A DNA stretch of 64,000 bases from RGIG9115 sp045128915 (GTDB taxonomy: Bacteria > Bacillota > Clostridia > UBA1381): positions 94,261 through 158,260 of the forward strand of contig JBGVIT010000006.1 of NCBI GenBank assembly GCA_045128915.1, read 5' to 3'. Made by a program: the position numbers and the translations under genes. The notes beneath the pieces are model-generated. The model had not been told where the DNA came from. It saw only the letters and a program-made list of their open reading frames with translations, and made no database searches. How positions within the stretch are numbered: position 1 is the stretch's first letter; each line of letters starts with the position of its first letter. Positions 55,209-62,463 of this stretch are shown one piece after another.

Positions 55209-56378
55209 TTATCGAAGCTTGTCTGCTTTGAATGGCTGATTAGTGGTTTCAAGTGTATAAATCAACCTGATTAACTTCTTGGCAACATGAGATAAAGCAA
55301 CCCTGTGTGGTTTACCCTCAGCACGCTTTTTGGCGTAGAATTCAGCAAACGTCATATTGAACTGAATTAAAGGTAAACAACAATTGATAATAGCACATCT
55401 TAAATGTGATGAACCACGCTTAACCATATGACCTGTATGCTCAGATTGACCTGATTGAAAGTAGCCAGGTTCTAGACCTGCAAAAGAAAGCATCTGTGCC
55501 GGCGATTTGAATTTGGATATATCTCCATACTCCGAAAGAATAACAGCAGCAGATAAAACACCAACACCGGGAATGGTTAAACAAGGTCTGTTAAGTTCAA
55601 GAGTAAGAGTTTTAATTTCATCTTCAATATTGGTGATTTCTTCATCAATTTGACGATAGAGCCTTAAAACACAAGAGAGTTCCATTTCAAAAATTCGATT
55701 GGAAACACCAACAGAATTTTTTGCAAGTTCTTTTAACGCAAGAAATTTCTGCATAGAAAACTTACCTCTTGAAATCTTGCGAAGTTCATCATATGAAGCA
55801 GTTCTGAATGCTGCAATTTTTTCAGGGGAACCATACTTTTCAAGAATATGTAAAGCTGTGGAGCTAAAGTTGTTGTTAAAAAACGGTTTAAACTCAGGAA
55901 AAATGTGGTCTAAAATGTCAGTAAGTCTGATTAAATAAAAAGTTCTTTGTTTAATTAAAGAAAATCTTAATCTAGTTAGTGACTTTAGAGAATAATTGTG
56001 GTAAAATGATGATGGATAGGGTTTGTACTCTACTGTCATTAACCAACGAGCAATAGTCTGCGAATCTATTGCATCGGTTTTAGTCTTTCTAAGCGATAGA
56101 GCTTTTCCGTACTGACTAATCAAAGCTGGTTGAAACTCCATAAAGGTGTAGGAATGTTTCTCTAAGAACAGCTTAAGGTTTAAAGTGTAATGACTTGTAG
56201 ATTCAAACCCTATTCTTTTTTCTTTAGAATAATCAAGGGAATTTAATCTGTCAAGAAACAATTCAAAGCCTTGTTTGTTGTTCTTAAAGGAAAACACACC
56301 AAAAGGAGCTTCACCGTCTGAAGATACGATAAAGCAATCATGCTTGTACTTGGAAACATCAATTCCAATAAAATACAT
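55209..56378 (-). CDS. IS110 family transposase (DEDD/serine recombinase)
   Basis: 389 residues, full length. N-terminal RuvC-like DEDD domain: Asp in FIGIDVSKYKHD, Glu in IGFESTSHY, and two Asp in TKTDAIDSQTIARW. C-terminal transposase_20 domain with IPGVGVLSAAVI, FAGLEPGYFQSGQSEHTG and KRGSSHLRCAI, holding the catalytic serine region. IS110 enzymes recombine circular intermediates guided by a bridge RNA from the element's non-coding end. AGGAGG lies ten bases upstream, in a small hairpin AGGTTTTAACCT that could limit translation. The frame is intact, so the element may be active. Confidence 0.93.
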   Translation of the reverse strand: MYFIGIDVSKYKHDCFIVSSDGEAPFGVFSFKNNKQGFELFLDRLNSLDYSKEKRIGFESTSHYTLNLKLFLEKHSYTFMEFQPALISQYGKALSLRKTKTDAIDSQTIARWLMTVEYKPYPSSFYHNYSLKSLTRLRFSLIKQRTFYLIRLTDILDHIFPEFKPFFNNNFSSTALHILEKYGSPEKIAAFRTASYDELRKISRGKFSMQKFLALKELAKNSVGVSNRIFEMELSCVLRLYRQIDEEITNIEDEIKTLTLELNRPCLTIPGVGVLSAAVILSEYGDISKFKSPAQMLSFAGLEPGYFQSGQSEHTGHMVKRGSSHLRCAIINCCLPLIQFNMTFAEFYAKKRAEGKPHRVALSHVAKKLIRLIYTLETTNQPFKADKLR

Positions 56379-56394
56379 TAGGTTAAAACCTCCT

Positions 56395-56575
56395 TAAATA
56401 GAAATTAGCACTGCTTGTTTGCCACAAGAATTCCGACAATGTAATCTCGCAAATAAAAACGTCAAAGCGTTAACTAACTGATTAACAATTAAGACGAAAT
56501 ACTGTGGTTTGAGTCTCCTTAAACCAGTCAAGCTGTAAAAGATATGAACAAATCCACAGTGCCTATATATTATAT
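56395..56575 (-). ncRNA. Candidate IS110 bridge RNA
   Basis: The non-coding segment upstream of the transposase lies where IS110-group elements encode their bridge (guide) RNA. TATAAT on the minus strand (56574-56569) would serve as -10 once the ends are joined. The segment contains imperfect stems and a repeated TTTAAGGAG word (near 56393 and 56515). Location is family knowledge; I have not folded it, and loop guides are not assigned. Confidence 0.45.
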
Positions 56576-56603
56576 CAAAGGTAGCTAACCTTTGGTATAA
56601 ACA

Positions 56604-56652
56604 AAACAAAAAAAATAACTGCAAATTATCAATAAAACAGATAATTGCAGTT
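56604..56652 (-). terminator. Minus-strand hairpin with T-tract, orphan
   Basis: AACTGCAATTATC pairs with GATAATTTGCAGTT and runs into eight T on the minus strand. No minus-strand gene lies upstream of it in this window. It may insulate the IS, or be left from an earlier arrangement. Confidence 0.55.
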
Positions 56653-56735
56653 GTCAAAATAAAAATTTAAAGAAAGGAAAAGTATAATACAATTATCTTT
56701 AGTTTTATGATAATTATATTATACGAGAAGATATT
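56653..56735 (+). promoter_or_regulatory. Leader of SLH gene
   Basis: TATAAT at 56683-56688 has no good -35 at 17 bp. AATTATC (56691-56697) and GATAATT (56709-56715) form an inverted repeat just after it, and the same word occurs at 56624 and 56640. Possible operator; weak evidence. Confidence 0.3.
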
Positions 56736-58727
56736 ATGAAAAGATTACTATGTATTTTTGTAGCAATGTCTGTTGTATTTTCGTGTTTTTCGCTTGCATT
56801 ATCAGCAGAAAACAGCGAATTTGAAAAAATCATACTTTCTGTCAAGCAAAGAATTTGCGACGTTGAGCAATACAGCGATTTTTCAATAAACGAACATCAG
56901 GGTGCAGACGGCAAGAAATCTTATTCACTAAGATGGAGCGATGATTCGGAAGGTTATAAAAGCGTTTATGTAAATGTGACATCCGATTTGTTTATCACCA
57001 TGTACTCTGTGTCGTCGGATAAATACTTAAGTAACAGACCTCGAATAAAAAACATAAAGCGTGAGGAAGTAAAGAGCAAAGCACAAGAGCTTTTATATAG
57101 GCTGAATCCCATGATTAACGGAGAATTTGTGATTACTGATTATAACACTTCCGAATCCTTGTGGGATAATGATTATTCCTTTGGTGTAAGCTTAATGGTA
57201 AATTCCGTAGAAGTGCCTGAAATCAGCGGAAGCGTAAGCGTAGGAGAAGCCGGCGATGAGATTACATATTTCAGCATTAATTATTATGAAGGTGCAGATT
57301 TTGAAGCGACGGATAATTTGATTGATGCAGAAGCTGCACAGAAGGCTTATATGGAGCAAATAGGTCTTAAAATGGAATATTTTCTTGTTGGAGAAGAAGC
57401 AATTCCTATGTATATATCCGTTGATTCAGACGCTAAAATCAGCGCGTTGGATGCAATAGGGTTTGTGCCTTTAAAAAGTTATAGCGGAGAAGTATTCAGA
57501 GAAGAAAGCACGACAGCCGATAAGGTTGCAAATCCTATGGCTGCATCCGGAGGAAGCGGGCTTTCCAAAACAGAAACGGACGAGCTTTTAAGAGTTTCAG
57601 GTCTTATGACAAAAGAAGAGGGCGCACAGCTTATTTTCGATAATCCGTTTATAGCAATAGATAAAAATGATGCTCTTATGGGATATGATGTTTATAAGCA
57701 GAACGATAATACGTATATAGGAAACTACTGTTTTGGTGAGCGGTATGCATCTGTATCTATGGATATGAAAACAGGCGAAATAAAATCATTTTATATACCC
57801 ATTTCTCCGGATACAAAAAAGAAGAGCATAACTGACTCAGAAGCTGAAAGAATATTAAACGACGGCGCAAAGTACCTTGCCAAAGAAAAATTTAATGAAT
57901 ATAAAAAAGATGGCGGAAGTGAGTTTGTCCGTTATGTAAATTCAATACCTTTCAGGCATGACAGAATACATTTGTCCGTGAGCAAAGAATATGGAATTAT
58001 AACTTCTTATAATATCAGTTATTCCCAATGTGATTTTGCAGATATAGTTAATGCAATAAGTGTGCAAGAAGCAGAGAACTGCTTGTTTGAACAGCTTGAT
58101 TATGATGTGCGCTATGAAAGGCATGTGGAGAATAATAAAACTTTGTTCAGGTTAATATATGACTTTGACAATAGCTATATAAGATTAAATGCATTGACGG
58201 GCAAATTGCATGACGCTCAGGAGAATGTTGTGTTTAACGGATATAGTGATATTTCGGGACATTATGCTGAACATATTATAAATACACTTGCAGCTTACGG
58301 AGTACGTACCGAGGGTGATAAATTTACTCCTGATGCAGCTATAACTCAAGGTGATTATGCAAAGCTCCTTATGTGCATTATGAGAAGATATGATGTAATA
58401 TGGCTTAAGTCTGATATGGGCGCAAACGCTCAATGGCTGATAAATCAGGGGATAATTAACAAGCTTGAATTTTCAGAAGAAAAAAACATTACAAGACTTG
58501 ATGCTGCAAAGCTTCTTATACGGGCAATAGGCGCGGAAGAATATGCTAAGCTTGAGGATATATATAACTGTCCGTTCATAGATGTTTCAAAAGATAAAGG
58601 ATATGTTAGTATTCTTTACGGCATGGGAGTTTTCAACGGTGACGGTTATGGAAATTTCAGACCGAATGAAAACATAACATATGCAGAGGCAGCGGTTATA
58701 ATATATAATTATCTGATGTATAACTAA
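56736..58727 (+). CDS. SLH-domain surface protein with YcdB/C-like repeats
   Basis: 663 residues. Signal peptide at 1-23 (LLCIFVAMSVVFSCFSLALSA). The middle (about 25-500) has YcdB/YcdC (DUF4901)-type and PepSY-like segments, seen as repeated 'KSKAQELLYRLNP', 'SDSEAERILNDGAKYL' and 'SVQEAENCLFEQLDY' helices followed by beta strands. The C-terminus carries S-layer homology modules: YSDISGHYAEHIINTLAAYG and FIDVSKDKGYVSILYGMGV followed by GNFRPNENITYAEAAVII. SLH modules bind pyruvylated wall polymer, the product expected from the CsaB fusion at 33685. Enzymatic activity is not evident. Confidence 0.87.
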   Translation: MKRLLCIFVAMSVVFSCFSLALSAENSEFEKIILSVKQRICDVEQYSDFSINEHQGADGKKSYSLRWSDDSEGYKSVYVNVTSDLFITMYSVSSDKYLSNRPRIKNIKREEVKSKAQELLYRLNPMINGEFVITDYNTSESLWDNDYSFGVSLMVNSVEVPEISGSVSVGEAGDEITYFSINYYEGADFEATDNLIDAEAAQKAYMEQIGLKMEYFLVGEEAIPMYISVDSDAKISALDAIGFVPLKSYSGEVFREESTTADKVANPMAASGGSGLSKTETDELLRVSGLMTKEEGAQLIFDNPFIAIDKNDALMGYDVYKQNDNTYIGNYCFGERYASVSMDMKTGEIKSFYIPISPDTKKKSITDSEAERILNDGAKYLAKEKFNEYKKDGGSEFVRYVNSIPFRHDRIHLSVSKEYGIITSYNISYSQCDFADIVNAISVQEAENCLFEQLDYDVRYERHVENNKTLFRLIYDFDNSYIRLNALTGKLHDAQENVVFNGYSDISGHYAEHIINTLAAYGVRTEGDKFTPDAAITQGDYAKLLMCIMRRYDVIWLKSDMGANAQWLINQGIINKLEFSEEKNITRLDAAKLLIRAIGAEEYAKLEDIYNCPFIDVSKDKGYVSILYGMGVFNGDGYGNFRPNENITYAEAAVIIYNYLMYN

Positions 58728-58765
58728 AAAATCTCAAAACGGAATATTCCGTTTTGAGATTTTTT
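58726..58765. terminator. Perfect 40-bp palindromic bidirectional terminator
   Basis: The stem ATCTCAAAACGGAA and its exact complement meet at TATA-type centre GGAATATTCC, with A5 before and T5 after. It ends the SLH gene on one strand and folT on the other. Confidence 0.9.
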
Positions 58766-59309
58766 ATTCCTTTTTGTACAGTCTTTCTGACAGCTTCAGC
58801 AAATAACCTACAATATAGCTTTGAACAAATATATTTATGATTTCTTCTGCAAGGCGCGGTGCATAGAAAAGCCAGAATGCTTTGTTTATTGAATAGAGCA
58901 TCATCAAAAGATTTGTGTTTATTGTAGTAATGAGTATATTTACGGGCATAAGACAGATAAAAACTTTTAGATAGTTAAACCTGAACAAGCCTGTATGTTT
59001 GTTTTTTACCCAATTATAAAAAACTCCGAGCAATACACCTTTTGTGATTGCTGTAATAGTGAGCGGTAACATAAATCCGCCTTCCGGACGTACAAGAAAA
59101 TATGAAAGTACATCTTTGATTCCCATTGCTGCACCACCATATAAAGGCCCGAACAGAAAGGACGGAAGTACCGATATGTATGAAGAGAAACTTATTCGCA
59201 TACCGGGTATTCCCGAAATAGGGAGCATAGGATCAAAAAACGAAAGAATAATAGACATTCCTATGAAAACACCCGTAAGAACAACTTTGTAGATATGATT
59301 TTTTTGCAT
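58764..59309 (-). CDS. folT: ECF transporter S component, folate-specific
   Basis: 181 residues with six hydrophobic segments. The pattern ISFSSYISVLPSFLFGPLYGGAAMGIKDVLSYFL is that of the FolT branch of ECF substrate-binding components, which capture folates and use a shared EcfAAT module encoded elsewhere. The assignment is supported by the tetrahydrofolate riboswitch in its leader. GGGGA near the start is within a hairpin, so translation should be riboswitch-controlled. Confidence 0.9.
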   Translation of the reverse strand: MQKNHIYKVVLTGVFIGMSIILSFFDPMLPISGIPGMRISFSSYISVLPSFLFGPLYGGAAMGIKDVLSYFLVRPEGGFMLPLTITAITKGVLLGVFYNWVKNKHTGLFRFNYLKVFICLMPVNILITTINTNLLMMLYSINKAFWLFYAPRLAEEIINIFVQSYIVGYLLKLSERLYKKE

Positions 59310-59315
59310 AAAAAA

Positions 59316-59338
59316 TCCCCTTTCATAAATAGCAGGGG
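59316..59338 (-). promoter_or_regulatory. SD-sequestering hairpin before folT
   Basis: Minus-strand CCCC (59338-59335) pairs with the SD GGGG (59320-59317). CCTGC beside it can instead pair with GCAGG at the 5' edge of the aptamer (near 59455-59451), which would free the SD. This gives a simple ligand-off, gene-on switch. Confidence 0.55.
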
Positions 59339-59363
59339 CTGTAATAAAAAATATTATATTTTT

Positions 59364-59458
59364 AAAACAGCGGATGGAATATTATACCGCAAGCCAAAGG
59401 CTTTTCGTTCAGAAACTCTACTCCCATTTTCTGACACTTAACGCATAATACCTGCTCT
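59364..59458 (-). promoter_or_regulatory. Tetrahydrofolate (THF-I) riboswitch aptamer
   Basis: Reading the minus strand: GCAGGTATTATGCGTTAAGTG, then TCAGAAA..TTTCTGA as the next stem, AAGCC..GGCTT as a hairpin, and GCGGTATAATATTCCATCCGC closing. The conserved GCGTTAAGTG and CATCCGCT strings and stem order match the THF riboswitch, a class usually in front of folT. Homology is by eye but very clear. Confidence 0.9.
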
Positions 59459-59479
59459 GGTTTTAATTTTTACCAAGTT

Positions 59480-59508
59480 ATAATATCACTTTTTGAAAAA
59501 AATGTCAA
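59480..59508 (-). promoter_or_regulatory. Promoter of folT
   Basis: Minus strand TTGACA (59508-59503), 17-bp spacer, TATTAT (59485-59480), about 20 bp before the aptamer. Confidence 0.75.
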
Positions 59509-59536
59509 TACATTTACCTAAAAATCAACTTGTTTA

Positions 59537-59565
59537 TTTACAAATTATTTTTTATGTGATAGAAT
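59537..59565 (+). promoter_or_regulatory. Promoter of ABC exporter gene
   Basis: TTTACA (59537-59542), 17-bp spacer, TAGAAT (59560-59565), 33 bp before the ATG. Confidence 0.6.
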
Positions 59566-59597
59566 AAAGGCATCCGAGGTGGGAAAGGAAGACTTGA

Positions 59598-61328
59598 ATG
59601 AAAACCACATATCTTATAAAACGGTTTTTGCCGTATTTCAAAAAGTATAAATGGATTCTTGCACTTGATCTGCTCTGCGCATCGCTTACCACGCTGAGTG
59701 AGATAGTGTTTCCTCTTATAGTAAGACATATTACTGATCTGGCAACTAATGACCTTGGCGCTCTTACCATGAGTATAGTGTTGAAGTTCACGTTATTGTA
59801 TATGATTCTCAGGGTAATAGATACAGCAGCAAACTACTATATGGCAAGTGCCGGACATATTATGGGAACTAAAATGGAAACAGATATGCGTGCAGACTTG
59901 TTTGAACATTTGCAAAGCTTGTCCTATTCGTATTATTCAAACACAAAAATTGGTCAGATAATGTCGAGAATAACAAGTGATTTGTTTGATATAACAGAGT
60001 TTGCGCATCATTGTCCGGAGGAAATATTTATAACTATTATAAAGCTTGTTGTTTCCCTTTGCATCCTGCTTACTGTCAATATACCCTTAACTCTAATAGT
60101 TTTTGCAGTAGTACCGTTTATGGTGTTTTTCTCCATGCGCTATCGTGTTCGCATGAAAGAGGCGTTCAAAAAATCAAGAGTGCAGGTGGGAGAGCTTAAT
60201 TCTCAGGTTGAGGATAGCTTGCTTGGCATACGTGTTGTGAAATCATTTGCAGGAGAGGAAGCAGAGATACAGAAGTTCAAAGCCGGCAACGACAAGTTCC
60301 TTGCAATCAAAAAGATAGCATATTATTGCATGGCAGGATTTCAGACCACCAATAAATTTTTCAACGGTGTTATGTATATAACAGTAGTTTTTGCAGGCTC
60401 ATATTTTATGATAAACAGAAGCATTACGCCGGGAGATTTTATGGCGTATCTTCTCTATGTTACAACCTTGCTCGCATCTATAAAAACAATTCTCGATTTT
60501 ATGGAGCAGTTTCAGCGTGGTATGACAGGAATAGAGCGCTTTATTGAAATAATGGACGAAAAGCCTGAGATTGTTGATGCGCCCGATGCTGTGGAATTAG
60601 GTGAGGTAGAGGGTAATATAGAGTTTGATAATGTAAGCTTTATGTACTCTGACGGCGATGAAAAGGTATTAGAGCATATAAATCTCAAAATTAAAAAGGG
60701 ACAGACAGTTGCGCTCGTTGGGCCGTCAGGAGGCGGAAAAACGACTTTATCAAATCTTGTGCCAAGATTTTATGATGTAACTGACGGACGTATTCTCATA
60801 GATGGAAATGATATAAGACATGTAACTATGAAGTCTTTAAGAACAAGAATAGGTATGGTACAGCAGGAGGTATATCTTTTCTCCGGAACAGTAAAAGAAA
60901 ACATCGCCTACGGCTTACCCGGCGCAGATGATGAGGCGATAATTACTGCTGCAAAAGATGCCGGAGCGTACGACTTTATAATGAGTCTGCCCAACGGCTT
61001 TGACACATACGTAGGAGAGCGTGGAGTCAAACTGTCAGGAGGTCAGAAACAAAGAATCAGTATAGCGAGAGTGTTCCTTAAAAACCCGCCGATTCTCATA
61101 TTGGATGAGGCTACTTCTGCTCTTGATAACGAAAGTGAAAGGGTTGTTCAGGCATCCCTTGAGCGTCTTGCCAAAGGCAGAACAGTAATTACCATAGCCC
61201 ATAGACTTACCACAATCAAGAATTCGGATATAATTCTTGTACTTACATCAAACGGTATTGAGGAAATGGGTAATCATCATGAGCTCATGGATAAAAAGGG
61301 AATATATTATAATCTGTATAATATATAA
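59598..61328 (+). CDS. ABC exporter, fused permease and ATPase
   Basis: 576 residues. Six membrane helices (about 15-310) precede a nucleotide-binding domain: Walker A GPSGGGKTTL, Q-loop MVQQEVYLFSG, signature LSGGQKQR, Walker B ILILDEATSALD and H-loop IAHRLTT. This is a half-size type IV (MsbA/BmrA/MdlB-like) exporter that works as a homodimer or with a partner; none is adjacent, so a homodimer is likely. Substrate may be lipid, peptide or drug. SD AAAGGA. Confidence 0.93.
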   Translation: MKTTYLIKRFLPYFKKYKWILALDLLCASLTTLSEIVFPLIVRHITDLATNDLGALTMSIVLKFTLLYMILRVIDTAANYYMASAGHIMGTKMETDMRADLFEHLQSLSYSYYSNTKIGQIMSRITSDLFDITEFAHHCPEEIFITIIKLVVSLCILLTVNIPLTLIVFAVVPFMVFFSMRYRVRMKEAFKKSRVQVGELNSQVEDSLLGIRVVKSFAGEEAEIQKFKAGNDKFLAIKKIAYYCMAGFQTTNKFFNGVMYITVVFAGSYFMINRSITPGDFMAYLLYVTTLLASIKTILDFMEQFQRGMTGIERFIEIMDEKPEIVDAPDAVELGEVEGNIEFDNVSFMYSDGDEKVLEHINLKIKKGQTVALVGPSGGGKTTLSNLVPRFYDVTDGRILIDGNDIRHVTMKSLRTRIGMVQQEVYLFSGTVKENIAYGLPGADDEAIITAAKDAGAYDFIMSLPNGFDTYVGERGVKLSGGQKQRISIARVFLKNPPILILDEATSALDNESERVVQASLERLAKGRTVITIAHRLTTIKNSDIILVLTSNGIEEMGNHHELMDKKGIYYNLYNI

Positions 61329-61374
61329 CAGAACGATTAATTCATTTTATATATCAAAAAAATTCAAATAAGTC

Positions 61375-61404
61375 TTGACAAGCGTATGCAGTATGGTGTA
61401 TAAT
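61375..61404 (+). promoter_or_regulatory. Promoter of rpsU-yqeY
   Basis: TTGACA (61375-61380), 18-bp spacer, TATAAT (61399-61404). Confidence 0.85.
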
Positions 61405-61475
61405 ATAATATGTTGTATATGTTGACATCCATTTTGTCCGTTTTACATTCGACTTGTCGGAGGGAGGGATACACA

Positions 61476-61652
61476 GTGTCTGAAGTTAGAGTTAAAGATA
61501 ATGAATCATTGGATAGCGCGCTTCGCCGTTTTAAGCGTCAGTGTGCAAAATCAGGCGTTATGTCAGAAATTAGAAAGCGCGAACATTACGAAAAGCCAAG
61601 CGTAAAGCGTAAGAAGAAATCTGAAGCTGCCAGAAAAAGAAAGTTTAAATAA
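61476..61652 (+). CDS. rpsU: 30S ribosomal protein S21
   Basis: 58 residues, full length for S21. SEVRVKDNESLDSALRRFKR and the basic tail KRKKKSEAARKRKFK are typical. It binds near the 3' end of 16S rRNA and affects initiation. The GTG at 61476 is the true start, preceded by GGAGGGAGGG; a longer frame starting at 61410 covers the leader only. rpsU followed by yqeY is a common Bacillota pair. Confidence 0.96.
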   Translation: MSEVRVKDNESLDSALRRFKRQCAKSGVMSEIRKREHYEKPSVKRKKKSEAARKRKFK

Positions 61653-61663
61653 GGTGATTGTTT

Positions 61664-62110
61664 ATGTCGCTTAAAGAACAGCTTGCTGTTGATTTAAAAA
61701 ATGCCATGAAAGAAAAGGATGTAATTCGAAAGAATGTAGTACAGCTTATTCGTTCAGGTGTTTTGCAAATAGAAAAAGATAAGAAGGTTACTCTCGACGA
61801 TGAGGGCGTTCTTGATGTTATAGCTAAACAGTTAAAACAAAGACGCGATTCTTTGCCCGATTATGAAAAAAGCGGCAGAGAAGACCTGATTAGCGAATTA
61901 AAGACGGAAATGGACATTTTGATGGGATACCTTCCCAAACAGCTTACTCGCGAAGAGCTTGAAGAGATAATAAAAGCTGCAGTAGCTGAAACAGGTGCTT
62001 CCACTATTAAGGATATGGGCAAGATAATGGCTTGCGTCATGCCTAAGACAAAGGGAAGAGCTGATGGCAAGGTAATTAACGAGATTGCGAGAACATTTCT
62101 CTCCAATTAA
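61664..62110 (+). CDS. yqeY: GatB/YqeY domain protein
   Basis: 148 residues. SLKEQLAVDLKNAMKEKDVIRKNVVQ and the ..YLPKQLTREELEEIIKAAVAETGA..DMGKIM region match YqeY, which resembles the tRNA-interacting tail of GatB. Its exact function is not established. It is placed 11 bp after rpsU. ATG 61664 follows AAGGTG; a terminator follows the stop. Confidence 0.93.
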   Translation: MSLKEQLAVDLKNAMKEKDVIRKNVVQLIRSGVLQIEKDKKVTLDDEGVLDVIAKQLKQRRDSLPDYEKSGREDLISELKTEMDILMGYLPKQLTREELEEIIKAAVAETGASTIKDMGKIMACVMPKTKGRADGKVINEIARTFLSN

Positions 62111-62121
62111 ATACAATAATA

Positions 62122-62145
62122 AAAGGGGCTGTAAAAAGCCCCTTT
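62122..62145 (+). terminator. Terminator after yqeY
   Basis: AAAGGGGCT, loop GTAAAA, AGCCCCTTT. The T-run is short (three), so read-through into the tRNA 18 bp later is possible. Confidence 0.65.
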
Positions 62146-62163
62146 ATACAATTTTTAACATAA

Positions 62164-62239
62164 GCTGGTGTGGCTCAGTCGGTAGAGCGATTGATTCGTA
62201 ATCAATAGACCGTCGGTTCAAGTCCGATCACCAGCTCCA
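62164..62239 (+). tRNA. tRNA-Thr, anticodon CGT
   Basis: 76 nt with encoded CCA. Acceptor GCTGGTG/CACCAGC, D stem GCTC/GAGC, anticodon stem ATTGA/TCAAT with loop TTCGTAA (anticodon CGU, reading ACG), T arm GTCGG-TTCAAGT-CCGAT with one G-U pair. No promoter fits in the 18 bp between it and the terminator. Confidence 0.95.
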
Positions 62240-62292
62240 AAAGAGACAAACACTTTTTATAACATAGTTATAATGATGTTTGTCTCTTTTTC
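62240..62292 (+). terminator. Terminator after tRNA-Thr
   Basis: AAAGAGACAAACA pairs with TGTTTGTCTCTTT around a loop of about 23 bases, followed by T residues. Confidence 0.8.
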
Positions 62293-62399
62293 TATGCAAT
62301 TTTTACAACATGTCTAGTCAAAAATATATAGAATTTATAATTAGATTTGTTACAGGTTTTGCATCAAGAAGAAATGAAGACAAAAAACAAGCAGAAATA

Positions 62400-62428
62400 T
62401 TGCATTTTTTGGATAATAATGCTATAAT
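62400..62428 (+). promoter_or_regulatory. Promoter of RelA/SpoT-domain gene
   Basis: TTGCAT (62400-62405), 17-bp spacer, TATAAT (62423-62428), 36 bp before the ATG. Confidence 0.7.
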
Positions 62429-62463
62429 AAAGTATCAACTGTTATTTTTGTGTGGTGAGTTAA

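Larger units (their letters stand above)
55140..56590 (-). mobile_element. IS110 family insertion sequence
   Basis: One transposase gene with a 5' non-coding region of about 200 bp and a short 3' end, no terminal inverted repeats seen, as expected for IS110. Ends are estimated, not defined: IS110 leaves only a short core sequence. It separates the uracil permease from the SLH gene. Only one copy is in the window. Confidence 0.75.

Noticed and set aside
62215..62239. tRNA-Thr 3' end as attachment site of an integrated island
   Set aside because: I found no second copy of the tRNA 3' end downstream in the window and no integrase.
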